Shown here piece by piece: positions 17,919 through 26,899 of a DNA stretch of 64,000 nt. The DNA is from SYIM01 sp964581825 (GTDB lineage: Bacteria > Pseudomonadota > Gammaproteobacteria > Burkholderiales > Burkholderiaceae_E): assembly GCA_964581825.1 (NCBI GenBank), contig CAZORB010000003.1:1-64000 (forward strand). The letters are read 5' to 3'. How positions within the stretch are numbered: position 1 is the first letter of the stretch; each line of letters begins with the position of its first letter. The notes beneath the pieces are model-generated. The model was not told the origin of the DNA, made no database searches, and was given only the letters and a program-made list of their open reading frames with translations. Position numbers and translations under genes: made by a program.

Positions 17919-18449
17919 ATGCCCCGAGTCCCTTATCTCCCGGCCGATCTGCGCGAGCCGGCCGAAATCGTCGATGCCGTGCGCGCACGGCGTGGCGGAC
18001 GCCTGCTGAATCTCGACCGCATGCTGTTGCACAGCCCCGAACTGGCCCGCGGCTGGAATGCGCACCTGGGCGCGGTTCGCACGAAGTTATCGGTATCGCC
18101 GCGGCTGCGCGAAATCGCAATCTGCGTCGTGGCGGTGCTCAATGATGCCGAATACGAGTTCTTGCATCACGCCCCGGAACTGCTTGCAGCGGGTGGCAAC
18201 CAGGCCCAGGTCGACGCGCTTCGCGAACCGCACGCTGCGCTCACGAACACTGCCCTGTTCAACGATGCGGAACGCGCAACAATTGAGCTGACCATTGAGA
18301 TGACGCGAAACATCCGGGTGCGCGAGGGGCTGACCGAACAGTTGAACGCGCAGTTGGGCACCCAGCATACGGTTGAACTGGTGGCCACGATTGCCGCGTA
18401 CAACATGGTCTCGCGGCTTCTGGTGGCGCTGGGGGTGGAACCCGAGTAG
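17919..18449 (+). CDS. Carboxymuconolactone decarboxylase (AhpD-like) family protein
   Basis: A 176-residue all-helical protein of the CMD/AhpD superfamily. The segment LSVSPRLREIAICVVAVLNDAEYEFLHHAPELL matches the core, with the EYEFLHH element in place of the CxxC-bearing ExxxH region of AhpD; no CxxC is present, so peroxidase activity is not supported. ATG 17919 follows a GGAGAG site. It is monocistronic and divergent from rpsP. Function unknown. Confidence 0.75.
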   Translation: MPRVPYLPADLREPAEIVDAVRARRGGRLLNLDRMLLHSPELARGWNAHLGAVRTKLSVSPRLREIAICVVAVLNDAEYEFLHHAPELLAAGGNQAQVDALREPHAALTNTALFNDAERATIELTIEMTRNIRVREGLTEQLNAQLGTQHTVELVATIAAYNMVSRLLVALGVEPE

Positions 18450-18457
18450 GGAGGTTT

Positions 18458-18479
18458 GCGCCGGCATCCCTGCCGGCGC
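18458..18479. terminator. Bidirectional stem-loop between convergent genes
   Basis: GCGCCGGCA (18458-18466), loop TCCC, TGCCGGCGC (18471-18479): a perfect 9-bp GC-rich stem between the CMD gene and the acyl-CoA dehydrogenase gene, which converge here. No U-tract on either strand. Confidence 0.6.
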
Positions 18480-18487
18480 CACCCGCG

Positions 18488-20293
18488 TCAGAACTGCGCG
18501 TCGTCCAGCGCCAGCGCGCCTTCTGCGCCGCTCACAATGGCGTGCCGCAGAGCAGAGGCTTGCGACAGAATGTGATCGGCAAAAAACCGTGCGGTACTGA
18601 TCTTGGCCTGCAGGAACGCGGCATCACCGTTCGAGCCTGCATCGAGCTGTGCGCGAGCCGCAAGCGCCGCGCGCGCCAGCTGCCAGCCGCCCAGCACAAT
18701 GCCCGCCAATTTCAGATAGGGCACCGACCCGGCAAACACAGCGCGAACATCGCTTTTTGCCGAGGCAACAATGAAATCAACGACCTGCTGGAGCGCCAGC
18801 GAGCCAGCGGCCAGCTCGTTGCGAATCGCGCCCAGATCGCCCTCTTTGCCCTCAAGCGACTGAATCGTTTCGCCCATGGCTGCGATCAGCGAGCGCACCA
18901 AGGCGCCACCGTCACGCGAGGTTTTACGACCGATCAAATCATTGGCCTGAATCGCCGTGGTGCCTTCGTAGATCGTGAGAATCCGGGCATCGCGATAAAA
19001 CTGTGCCGCACCGGTTTCCTCGATGAAGCCCATGCCGCCGTGAACCTGAACGCCCAGCGAGGTGACCTCGAGCGACATTTCAGTGGACCAGCCCTTGACG
19101 ATAGGCACCAGAAACTCGTACACGGCCATGTTGCGTTTGCGGGTGTCTGCATCGGCTGCATGGTGACCGGCATCACAGGCGGCCGCTGCCGCATAGGCGA
19201 GTGATCGGGCACCCTCGGTAAGGGCGCGCATCGTCATCAGCATCCGACGGACATCGGGATGCCGGATGATCGCCACCGCTGCGGCGGACCCTGCGACATC
19301 GCGGCTCTGCACCCGATCCCGGGCATAGGCAACCGCCTTCTGATAAGCCCGATCGGCAATGGCCACGCCCTGCATGCCGACAGCGAACCGCGCCGCGTTC
19401 ATCATGACGAACATGTATTCGAGGCCGCGGTTTTCTTCGCCCACCAGATAACCGATCGCACCATCGCCGACATCGCCCTTGCCATCACCGTAAATGAGGA
19501 CAGCCGTGGGGCTCGCCTTGATGCCAAGCTTGTGTTCGATCGATGTGCACCAGACATCGTTGCGGGCACCGAGTGATCCGTCGGGATTGACCAGAAACTT
19601 GGGCACGATGAACAGCGAAATACCCTTCACGCCCTCGGGTGCATCGGGCGTGCGCGCGAGCACCAGATGGACGATGTTCTCGGCCATGTCGTGTTCGCCA
19701 TAAGTGATGTAGATCTTCTGCCCAAAAATGCGGTAGGTGCCGTCGGGTTGGCCGACTGCGCGGGTGCGGACCAGCGAAAGATCTGAACCGGCCTGCGGCT
19801 CGGTCAGGTTCATTGTGCCTGTCCAACGCCCCTCGATCATCGGCGGAATGAACGTGGTTTGCTGCGTACTGCTGCCGGCTGTCAGCAACGCTTCAATCGC
19901 GCCATCGGTGAGCAGCGGACACAATGCAAAGGACAGGCTGGCCGCGTTCAGCATCTCGACACAGGGTGTGCCGATGACTTTAGGAAGCCCCTGTCCACCA
20001 AATTCGACCGGATGCTGAATGCCCTGCCAGCCGGCCTGCGCGTAAGCCCTGAAGGCCTCGACGAAGCCCGGGCTGGTGGTTACCTTGCCGTGACTCAGGC
20101 TGGAAGGTTGCTGATCGGAGGACCAGTTGAGCGGCGCGATGACGCCCTCATTGAACTTCGCGCATTCCTCGAGCACGGCCGTTGCGGTGTCGATGCCAGC
20201 GTCTTGAAGTCCGGGCAACTGCGCCACCGCGCTGATGCCGGCAACATGCTCCAGCGTAAACAGCATGTCTTTCAACGGAACCGAGTAAGTCAT
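18488..20293 (-). CDS. Acyl-CoA dehydrogenase (600-residue class with C-terminal extension)
   Basis: A flavin-dependent dehydrogenase that introduces the alpha-beta double bond into acyl-CoAs and passes electrons to ETF. At 601 residues it belongs to the longer class with an extra C-terminal domain. Visible motifs are MNLTEPQAGSDLSLVRTRA (FAD/substrate binding), the GHxAAD-rich central region, and QVHGGMGFIEETGAAQFYRDARILTIYEGTTAIQ near the FAD site. It lies 51 bases after etfA, forming an etfB-etfA-dehydrogenase operon, so its electron acceptor is encoded alongside. Chain-length preference is not predictable. Confidence 0.93.
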   Translation of the reverse strand: MTYSVPLKDMLFTLEHVAGISAVAQLPGLQDAGIDTATAVLEECAKFNEGVIAPLNWSSDQQPSSLSHGKVTTSPGFVEAFRAYAQAGWQGIQHPVEFGGQGLPKVIGTPCVEMLNAASLSFALCPLLTDGAIEALLTAGSSTQQTTFIPPMIEGRWTGTMNLTEPQAGSDLSLVRTRAVGQPDGTYRIFGQKIYITYGEHDMAENIVHLVLARTPDAPEGVKGISLFIVPKFLVNPDGSLGARNDVWCTSIEHKLGIKASPTAVLIYGDGKGDVGDGAIGYLVGEENRGLEYMFVMMNAARFAVGMQGVAIADRAYQKAVAYARDRVQSRDVAGSAAAVAIIRHPDVRRMLMTMRALTEGARSLAYAAAAACDAGHHAADADTRKRNMAVYEFLVPIVKGWSTEMSLEVTSLGVQVHGGMGFIEETGAAQFYRDARILTIYEGTTAIQANDLIGRKTSRDGGALVRSLIAAMGETIQSLEGKEGDLGAIRNELAAGSLALQQVVDFIVASAKSDVRAVFAGSVPYLKLAGIVLGGWQLARAALAARAQLDAGSNGDAAFLQAKISTARFFADHILSQASALRHAIVSGAEGALALDDAQF

Positions 20294-20344
20294 GTCGGAT
20301 CTCCGAGTGCAGCAAAGTGTGAAGCCGGGTAACGGCGGTTACGA

Positions 20345-21274
20345 TCAGCCGAGTTCCTGAACGATGTCGGGAACCGCCTGGAAGAGGTCCCCCACCAGCC
20401 CGTAGTCGGCCACCCCAAAAATGGGCGCTTCCTCGTCTTTGTTCACCGCGACGATGACCTTGCTGTCCTTCATGCCCGCGAGATGCTGAATCGCACCCGA
20501 GATGCCAATGGCCACATACAGCTGCGGCGCGACGATCTTGCCGGTTTGCCCCACCTGCCAATCGTTGGGGGCGTAGCCGGCATCCACCGCAGCGCGCGAG
20601 GCACCCAGTGCCGCGCCAAGCTTGTCGGCCAACGGATCGAGAATCTTGAAGTTATCGGCAGACCCCATGCCGCGACCACCCGAGACCACGATCTTGGCGC
20701 CGGCAAGTTCGGGCCGGTCTGATTTGGCGACCTCGCGGCCCACGAAGCTGGATCGCCCGGAGTCTGCCACCGGGGTAAGCGTTTCAACCGCGCCAGAGCC
20801 ACCCTGCGGCGCGGCGTCAAAGCCGGTCGTGCGCACCGTGATGACTTTGACCGCATCCGAGGACTGGACAGTGGCAATGGCATTGCCCGCGTAAATCGGC
20901 CGGGTGAACGTGTCGGGTGACACCACACTGATGATGTCCGACACCTGCGCAACGTCGAGCCGCGCTGCCACGCGGGGCAGCACGTTCTTGCCGTGCGCGG
21001 TGGCAGGCGCGAGGATGTGCGAGAAGCCTGCGGCCACAGCCAGCGCCTGTTCGGCAATGTTTTCTGCAAGTTGATCGGCCAGGTGCGCGCTGTCGGCCAC
21101 CAGGACGCGCGTCACACCCTGGATCGCGGCGGCGGCTTGCGCGGCGCCCGAGCAGCCAGAGCCCGCCACCAGAACCGTGACCTCACCACCGCACTGTGCG
21201 GCAGCTGTGATGGTGTTGAGGGTGCTGGCTTTCAGCGAGACGTTATCGTGTTCAGCAATGACCAGTGCTGCCAT
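20345..21274 (-). CDS. etfA: Electron transfer flavoprotein alpha subunit
   Basis: Alpha subunit of ETF, which carries FAD and ferries electrons from acyl-CoA dehydrogenases to the quinone pool. The 309 residues begin MAALVIAEHDNVSLKAST and the C-terminal FAD domain contains VVSGGRGMGSADNFKILDPLADKLGAALGASRAAVDAG, PQLYVAIGISGAIQHLAGMKDSK and VAVNKDEEAPIF. It starts 55 bases after etfB and precedes the acyl-CoA dehydrogenase. Confidence 0.97.
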   Translation of the reverse strand: MAALVIAEHDNVSLKASTLNTITAAAQCGGEVTVLVAGSGCSGAAQAAAAIQGVTRVLVADSAHLADQLAENIAEQALAVAAGFSHILAPATAHGKNVLPRVAARLDVAQVSDIISVVSPDTFTRPIYAGNAIATVQSSDAVKVITVRTTGFDAAPQGGSGAVETLTPVADSGRSSFVGREVAKSDRPELAGAKIVVSGGRGMGSADNFKILDPLADKLGAALGASRAAVDAGYAPNDWQVGQTGKIVAPQLYVAIGISGAIQHLAGMKDSKVIVAVNKDEEAPIFGVADYGLVGDLFQAVPDIVQELG

Positions 21275-21329
21275 GATGCTTTCCTTCGATGATGCAATGT
21301 TGGATTCGGTGCTGGGGGGAGGCGGGTGC

Positions 21330-22071
21330 TCAGATCACCTTCGCTTCATTCCTGAGCTTGTCGACCAGCGCCTTGACGTCGGCAACCTTGATGCCAGCCT
21401 TGCGACCCGGCGGTTCACTGACTTTCAGCGTGCGCAGACGCGGCGCGGGATCCACGCCCAGATCGGCAGGCTTCAAGATATCGAGCTGCTTTTTCTTCGC
21501 CTTCATGATGTTGGGCAGCGTGACATAGCGCGGCTCATTCAAGCGCAGATCGGTGGTCACCACTGCCGGCAGCGTGATCGACAGCGTTTCAAGTCCTCCG
21601 TCAACTTCACGAGTGACCTTCGCGCGGCCGTCGGCAATTTCCACTTTCGAGGCAAAAGTGGCCTGCGCCATGTTGCCCAGCGCGGCAAGCATCTGACCCG
21701 TTTGATTGGCGTCATCATCGATCGCCTGCTTGCCCAGAATGACCAGCTGTGGCTGTTCACGGTCGCAGACCGCTTTCAGCAGCTTCGCCACGGCCAGGNN
21801 NNNNNNNNGTTTCGATGAGGATGGCGCGATCGGCGCCAATAGCCATGGCCGTACGCAAGGTTTCCTGACACGCCTGCAGGCCGCAGGACACCGCGATGAC
21901 CTCGGACGCCACGCCCTTTTCCTTGAGCCTGACCGCCTCTTCCACCCCGATTTCATCGAACGGGTTCATCGACATTTTGACGTTGGCGATGTCAACACCG
22001 GTCTGGTCGCTTTTGACCCGCACCTTGACGTTGTAGTCGACAACCCGCTTGACGGCTACCAGAACTTTCAT
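21330..22071 (-). CDS. etfB: Electron transfer flavoprotein beta subunit (interrupted by assembly gap)
   Basis: Beta subunit of ETF, which binds AMP and docks to dehydrogenases. From ATG 22071 the N-terminal 87 codons read MKVLVAVKRVVDYNVKVRV through GADRAILIE; after the N run at 21799-21808 the sequence resumes LAVAKLLKAVCDREQPQLVILGKQAIDDD and continues to a stop at 21330. The two parts are in different frames only because the gap is written as ten Ns. The 242 visible residues plus about seven would give the usual 249. Not a pseudogene on this evidence. It is first in etfB-etfA-dehydrogenase. Confidence 0.95.
21799..21808. other. Assembly gap of 10 N inside etfB
   Basis: Ten Ns. Reading frames on the two sides require a true length divisible by three, so ten is a placeholder. 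Confidence 0.95.
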
Positions 22072-22136
22072 GAGAACTCCGACTCGACGCGCCGCAGCTC
22101 GGGACGCGTTTGTTGTGTGAAGAACAGGCGGGTCGA

Positions 22137-22157
22137 ATTATACGGTCCACGCTGGAC
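22137..22157 (-). promoter_or_regulatory. Perfect -10 box with adjacent 13-bp dyad, candidate etf promoter/operator
   Basis: The minus strand has TATAAT at 22137-22142, 66 bases before the etfB ATG. GTCCA-CGC-TGGAC at 22145-22157 lies in what would be the -35/-10 spacer. No good -35 box is visible, which suggests an activator or repressor acts here. The dyad may be the binding site of a regulator encoded elsewhere. Confidence 0.5.
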
Positions 22158-22209
22158 AAGGCTGGAGCGTCCCCCCACAATTCGCGCTCGTTTCGAGGAG
22201 ATTCTTCAG

Positions 22210-22878
22210 ATGGGTACCCTGCTTACTCTCAAGGCGTCAGACGGCGTCTCTATCGGCGCCTACCGCGCCGACCCGGCCGGCAAAGCCCGCGGCGCACTGA
22301 TCGTCTGCCAGGAAATTTTCGGTGTGAACCCCCATATTCGCTCGGTCTGCGACCGCTACGCCGAGGCCGGTTACGTGGCGCTGGCGCCCGCATTCTTCGA
22401 CCGTGTTGAGCCCAACACGCAATTGGGCTACACCCCGGATGACATTGCTCGCGGCCGTTCGATCATGCAGAAGTTGCAGCTCGATAACGCGATCCTCGAC
22501 GTCAAAGCAGCCGTTGCGCTGCTGTCGTCGGTAGGCAAAATTGGCATCGTTGGTTACTGCTGGGGCGGCACGGTGGCCTGGGCTGCGGCCACCCGCGTTG
22601 ATGGGCTGGCCTGCTCTGCCCCCTACTACGGTGGTGGCATTGCGGGGCTCGCCGCTGAAAAGCCGCGCTGCCCGGTCGAGATGCACTTTGGCGAAACCGA
22701 CCACGCGATCCCGATGACCGACGTCGACAAGGTTCGCGCCGCTCAGCCAGGCATCACGGTTTACGTGTATCCCGCGGGTCATGGCTTCAACTGCGATGAG
22801 CGTGGCTCATACGACGCCGCCAGCGCGAAACTTGCCACCGAGCGCACGCTCGCCCAGCTGGCGCGCCACGTCGGCTAA
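22210..22878 (+). CDS. Dienelactone hydrolase family protein
   Basis: A 222-residue alpha/beta hydrolase of the dienelactone hydrolase family. The Cys-Asp-His triad is visible: Cys117 in GYCWGG, Asp in FGETDHAIP, and His in PAGHGFNCDERGSY. Family members open dienelactone rings in chloroaromatic degradation, but many act on other esters; no aromatic pathway genes surround it. ATG 22210 follows an AGGAG site at 9-base spacing and begins at the conserved N-terminus; upstream open frame is not coding. Divergent from etfB. Confidence 0.88.
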   Translation: MGTLLTLKASDGVSIGAYRADPAGKARGALIVCQEIFGVNPHIRSVCDRYAEAGYVALAPAFFDRVEPNTQLGYTPDDIARGRSIMQKLQLDNAILDVKAAVALLSSVGKIGIVGYCWGGTVAWAAATRVDGLACSAPYYGGGIAGLAAEKPRCPVEMHFGETDHAIPMTDVDKVRAAQPGITVYVYPAGHGFNCDERGSYDAASAKLATERTLAQLARHVG

Positions 22879-22888
22879 GCTGGCCACC

Positions 22889-22920
22889 AGACCGGAGCGG
22901 CGTTTCGCGTGCTCCGGTCT
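22889..22920. terminator. Perfect 10-bp stem-loop between convergent genes
   Basis: AGACCGGAGC (22889-22898), 12-base loop, GCTCCGGTCT (22911-22920), ten bases after the dienelactone hydrolase stop and before the convergent enoyl-CoA hydratase. No U-tract. A second small dyad, GGTCGG..CCGACC, lies at 22937-22953. Confidence 0.6.
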
Positions 22921-22976
22921 GTCATAGCGCGATCCGGGTCGGTCTGACCGACCACCCCCCCTGATCCGCGCCCCGC

Positions 22977-23807
22977 TCAGCGACCCGCTGAATCGGTCGA
23001 CGCCTTCCCCGACCAGCTCGGGGTGCGCTTCTCGATAAAGGCCTGAACGCCCTCCATCGCAGCAGGGTCCATCATGTTGCAAGCCATCGCCTGGCCGGCA
23101 AGCTGATAGGCCGCATCGGTACCCATTTCCAGCTGTCGATAGAACAGAGACTTGCCCGTGGCAATTGCCACAGCGGGCTTTGCGATGATCTGCGCAGCCA
23201 GAGCCGCGATTTCTGCGTCGAGCCGGTCGGCCGTTACCACGCGGTTCACCAGGCCGCGCTCACAGGCTTCGGCCGCGGTAATGAAATCGCCGGTGACCAG
23301 CATTTCGAAGGCCTGCTTGCGAGCCACATTGCGCGACAGCGCAACCGACGGTGTCGAGCAGAACAATCCAAGGTTGACGCCCGACACTGCGAATCGGGAC
23401 TCCTCACTGGCCACTGCCAGGTCGCAGGTGCCCACCAGCTGACAGCCCGCGGCCGTCGCGATGCCGTGCACACGTGCGATGACCGGCTGAGGCATCGCCT
23501 GAATTGTTCGCATCATTTTGGTGCATTGAGCAAACAACCGCTGGTAAAACTCGAGCTCGGGCGAGGCGCGCATTTCACGCAGATCGTGGCCGGCACAGAA
23601 TGCCCTTCCCGCGCCTCCCAACACCACCACCCGTACGTCAGGATCGGTGGCCAGCGAGTCGAAGGTTCGCTGCAGCGCATCGAGCATCCCAGAGGACAGC
23701 GCGTTGAACTGGCTACCCCGGTTCATTGTGACCGTTGCGACACCGCCCTGCTGATGAAGCTCGAGGTAAGGCGAGTCCTGTGCGCTGGTACTGACCGCTG
23801 CCGACAT
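22977..23807 (-). CDS. Enoyl-CoA hydratase/isomerase family protein
   Basis: A crotonase-fold enzyme of 276 residues. Oxyanion-hole segments are GAGRAFCAGHDLREM and HGIATAAGCQLVGTCDLAVA, followed by SRFAVSGVNLGLFCSTPSVALSR. The pattern is closest to ECHDC3-like enoyl-CoA hydratases. ATG 23807 is preferred over 23819 because GGAGG stands directly before it (and overlaps the upstream ATG). It probably works with the nearby beta-oxidation genes but is a separate transcription unit. Confidence 0.88.
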   Translation of the reverse strand: MSAAVSTSAQDSPYLELHQQGGVATVTMNRGSQFNALSSGMLDALQRTFDSLATDPDVRVVVLGGAGRAFCAGHDLREMRASPELEFYQRLFAQCTKMMRTIQAMPQPVIARVHGIATAAGCQLVGTCDLAVASEESRFAVSGVNLGLFCSTPSVALSRNVARKQAFEMLVTGDFITAAEACERGLVNRVVTADRLDAEIAALAAQIIAKPAVAIATGKSLFYRQLEMGTDAAYQLAGQAMACNMMDPAAMEGVQAFIEKRTPSWSGKASTDSAGR

Positions 23808-23935
23808 AACAACCTCCATGACTGGGGGTAAGGCGTGGATGACAGGATGATAATCCGTTGAGAGCGAAAGCTTATGGCGCCCGGTGGCACGCGGCCGTTT
23901 CGGATGAAGGCGCAGGCCGTGCGAGAATCTCGTTC

Positions 23936-25000
23936 ATGCTTTCGAATGAACATCTTCCGCGGGTACTTTCGCTGGCGCTGCTCGCCGCTGCTTTGAGCTG
24001 CTTAGGCCCTGCTGGCCAGGTTCAGGCCCAGGACAACGCCCGGCGTGATTCGGAACCTCGCGCAACCGAGGTTGACTACGCCACGCGCCCAGACGTTCGC
24101 GCTTTCGTACGCGACCTGGTAGCACGGCACGGCTTCGAGCAGGAGGAACTGCTCAAGCTGTTTAGCCAGGTGCGCCATCAGGCTCGCGTCGTCAGCCTGA
24201 TGACCCCCCCGCCGCCGGGCACCAAGCGGTCATGGACCAACTATCGCAACCGTGTACTCGATCCGGTACGCGTCGAGGTGGGTCTCGCCTTCTGGCGCGA
24301 TAACCTTGAGCCGCTGCGACGCGCCTCTGAGCGCTTCGGTGTGCCGCCAGAAATCATTGTTTCGATCATCGGTATCGAAACCATGTACGGGCGATACACG
24401 GGCAATTTCCGGGTGCTCGATACGCTGACCACTCTGGCGTTCGACTATCCGAGACGCGCTGAGTTTTTCCGTAGCGAACTCGAACAATTTCTGCTGCTGG
24501 TTCGAGACCAGCGGCTTGACCCGTTGGGGCCGCGGGGCTCCTACGCGGGCGCAATGGGCGTACCGCAATTCATGCCGGGCAGCATTCGCCGCCACGCGGT
24601 TGACTTCGACGGCGACGGACGCATCGACCTGATGCGCAATAACGGCGACGCAATCGGCTCGGTGGCCAGTTTTCTCGCTAACCACGGTTGGCGAACGGGC
24701 GAACCGACCCACTTCCAGGCGCGTCTGGCCGATGAGTCCAAGATTTCGCCACTGATCGAAGCCGGCATCGAGCCGAAATTTACGATTGCGCAATTGGCCA
24801 GCTATGGCGTGAGCAGCACGCAGAAAGTGCCCCCGGCGATGCCGCTCGCGCTGATCGATCTGCCCAACGGCGACGAACCCACTGTGTACACGCTGGGCGC
24901 GCCGAATTTTTATGTCATCACCCGCTATAACCGCTCAAGCTTCTATGCCATGGCGGTGATCGATCTGGCCAACGAGCTTCGCAACAACGCTCGCAACTAG
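23936..25000 (+). CDS. mltB: Lytic murein transglycosylase B
   Basis: Cleaves peptidoglycan between MurNAc and GlcNAc with anhydro-ring formation. The 354 residues start with a signal peptide (about 32 residues, LSLALLAAALSCLG...VQAQ). A possible lipobox at the Cys is poor, so it may be a soluble periplasmic form. The catalytic Glu is in IIGIETMYGRYTGNFRVLDTL, followed by YAGAMGVPQFMPGSIRRHAVDFDGDGRIDL and YNRSSFYAMAVIDLA at the end. ATG 23936 starts at the signal peptide; the upstream open frame lacks one. Confidence 0.95.
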   Translation: MLSNEHLPRVLSLALLAAALSCLGPAGQVQAQDNARRDSEPRATEVDYATRPDVRAFVRDLVARHGFEQEELLKLFSQVRHQARVVSLMTPPPPGTKRSWTNYRNRVLDPVRVEVGLAFWRDNLEPLRRASERFGVPPEIIVSIIGIETMYGRYTGNFRVLDTLTTLAFDYPRRAEFFRSELEQFLLLVRDQRLDPLGPRGSYAGAMGVPQFMPGSIRRHAVDFDGDGRIDLMRNNGDAIGSVASFLANHGWRTGEPTHFQARLADESKISPLIEAGIEPKFTIAQLASYGVSSTQKVPPAMPLALIDLPNGDEPTVYTLGAPNFYVITRYNRSSFYAMAVIDLANELRNNARN

Positions 25001-25060
25001 GTGCATATCAGTGGCACCAGGCCGCCAGCTTAGCGGCTGAGTCAACCCAGCGCTTCGCGC

Positions 25061-25954
25061 TCAACCGGCAGCGCGACGCTTGAGCGCCATCGCCACCCCG
25101 GTTGCCACGATCAGCGCCATCCCGGACAGCGAGATCGCATCGGGAAACGCGCCGAAAAATACCAGGCCAGTAATCAGCGAACACGCTGCGTGCGCATAGC
25201 TGAACGGCGCAAGCGTGCTGGCACTTGCCACGGTATAGGCCCGCACCAGCAGCAGGTGGCCCAGCGCACCGAAGGTGCCGGTGCCCACCATCAAAAGAAG
25301 ATCGTTGATGCTGAGCGGCCATTGCCAGAAAAACGGCACCACCAGCGTCAGGCAGCAGAACGCCACCAGGGCGCCCAAAAATAGTGTGGCGAGCGAGTCA
25401 TCGGTACGCGCTACCGCCCGGGTCAGGAGCGCGTAGCTGGCGCTGAAGAAGGCGGCCGCCAGCGACAGCAGGGCCCCCCAGCTATCCATACCGCCGCCTG
25501 GCCGCAAAATGAGCAGCACGCCGACAAAGCTGAGTGCCAACGCCCAGGCGGTTCCGCGCGGCGCGCGTTCATTCAGCAACCAGACCGCCCCCGCCGTGAC
25601 CAGCATCGGCGCGATGCTGAGAATGGCGGTGGCCTCGGCCTGCGGCAGCAACGACACGGCCGTGAAAAAACTGAGTGCCGACAGCGCAAGCCCGGCGCCA
25701 CGCCCGATCTGTGCGAGGGGTCGACGCGTGCGGATCAGCCCTAGCCCTCGGCTTCGCCCAAACACCAGCAGCATGACCACCAGATGAAAAAAGTATCGGG
25801 TCCAGCTGAGCATCACCGGCGAGTAGCGCTCGGCCAGGATCTTGATCACCGCATCGAGCAGCGCAAAAAACGCACTGGCGCCAACGATCAGCGCGATACC
25901 CAGCAACGGATGCGGAGCGCCCGGCGCAGCGGCGGACGGCCCGCCAGCGCTCAT
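25061..25954 (-). CDS. DMT superfamily (EamA) transporter
   Basis: A 297-residue inner-membrane protein with ten hydrophobic helices in two EamA repeats, beginning after a short Pro/Ala-rich N-terminus (PLLGIALIVGASAFFALLDAVIKIL). Such permeases export amino acids, purines or metabolites. Its ATG overlaps the cysM stop (ATGA), so the two are coupled; export of cysteine or a pathway intermediate is a reasonable guess only. Confidence 0.85.
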   Translation of the reverse strand: MSAGGPSAAAPGAPHPLLGIALIVGASAFFALLDAVIKILAERYSPVMLSWTRYFFHLVVMLLVFGRSRGLGLIRTRRPLAQIGRGAGLALSALSFFTAVSLLPQAEATAILSIAPMLVTAGAVWLLNERAPRGTAWALALSFVGVLLILRPGGGMDSWGALLSLAAAFFSASYALLTRAVARTDDSLATLFLGALVAFCCLTLVVPFFWQWPLSINDLLLMVGTGTFGALGHLLLVRAYTVASASTLAPFSYAHAACSLITGLVFFGAFPDAISLSGMALIVATGVAMALKRRAAG

Positions 25955-26865
25955 CCGGGAAACACACCCGTGGACAGATACCGATCGCCGCGGTCACACA
26001 CGATGAACACGATGGTTGCGTTCTCGACCTCGGCAGCGATGCGCAAAGCGATGCAGCAGGCGCCCGCTGCGGAGATGCCGGCGAAGATACCCTCTTCGGC
26101 CGCGAGCCGGCGCGCCATGGCCTCGGCATCGGCCTGCGACACCGACTCGACCCTGTCGACAATCGCATGGCGATAAATGGAAGGCAGGTACTCGGCGGGC
26201 CATTTGCGAATACCCGGAATGGAAGACCCTTCGGCGGGTTGCGCACCGACGATGCAGACGCCCGGCTTCTTTTCCTTGAGATACCGCGAAACGCCCGTGA
26301 TGGTGCCGGTGGTGCCCATTGCCGAGACGAAATGCGTCACCTGGCCGCGCGTGTCGCGCCAGATCTCGGGGCCTGTTCCTTCGTAATGCGAAGCCCAGTT
26401 ATCGTCGTTGGAGAACTGATCGAGCACCCGACCCTTGCCCTCGCGTTGCATGCGCTCGGCGAGATCCCGGGCACCTTCCATCCCTTCAGCCTTCGATACC
26501 AGGATCAGTTCGGCACCATAGGCCTTCATTGACTGGCGACGCTCGACCGACAGGTTGTCGGGCATGATCAGGACCATCCGGTAGCCGCGGATCGCCGCGG
26601 CCATCGCCAGCGCAATGCCGGTATTGCCCGAGGTGGCTTCAATCAGGGTGTCGCCAGGCCGAATATCGCCGCGCCGCTCGGCCCGTTCGATCATTGACAG
26701 CGCGGGCCGATCTTTGACCGACCCCGCTGGGTTGTTGCCCTCGAGCTTACCCAGAATGACGTTGCCCCGGCGCGCCTGCTCAGGCCCGGGCAGGCGCTGC
26801 AGTCTAACCAGCGGCGTATTGCCAATCGTGGCATCGACGGTGGGGTAATCGGGTCGGTCGGTCAT
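25951..26865 (-). CDS. cysM: Cysteine synthase B (O-acetylserine sulfhydrylase)
   Basis: PLP enzyme that makes cysteine from O-acetylserine and sulfide, or S-sulfocysteine from thiosulfate. At 304 residues it has the CysM-type sequence LEGNNPAGSVKDRPALSMI with the PLP lysine at 51, TLIEATSGNTGIALAM, and the phosphate loop region SAMGTTGTITGVSRYL. CysM rather than CysK is supported by the NNPAGSVKDRPA form. Lies 34 bases after oxyR and overlaps the EamA gene. Confidence 0.93.
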   Translation of the reverse strand: MTDRPDYPTVDATIGNTPLVRLQRLPGPEQARRGNVILGKLEGNNPAGSVKDRPALSMIERAERRGDIRPGDTLIEATSGNTGIALAMAAAIRGYRMVLIMPDNLSVERRQSMKAYGAELILVSKAEGMEGARDLAERMQREGKGRVLDQFSNDDNWASHYEGTGPEIWRDTRGQVTHFVSAMGTTGTITGVSRYLKEKKPGVCIVGAQPAEGSSIPGIRKWPAEYLPSIYRHAIVDRVESVSQADAEAMARRLAAEEGIFAGISAAGACCIALRIAAEVENATIVFIVCDRGDRYLSTGVFPG

Positions 26866-26899
26866 GATGAGTGGCTCCGCGCCAGATCCTGCTTTTCAG

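Noticed and set aside
21330..22071. Apparent frameshift in etfB
   Set aside because: The change of frame coincides exactly with the ten-N gap, so it reflects placeholder length and not a mutation.
22937..22953. GGTCGGTC-T-GACCGACC palindrome
   Set aside because: It lies between convergent genes beyond a better stem-loop, and the symmetric form would leave a one-base loop; probably part of the same 3'-end region.
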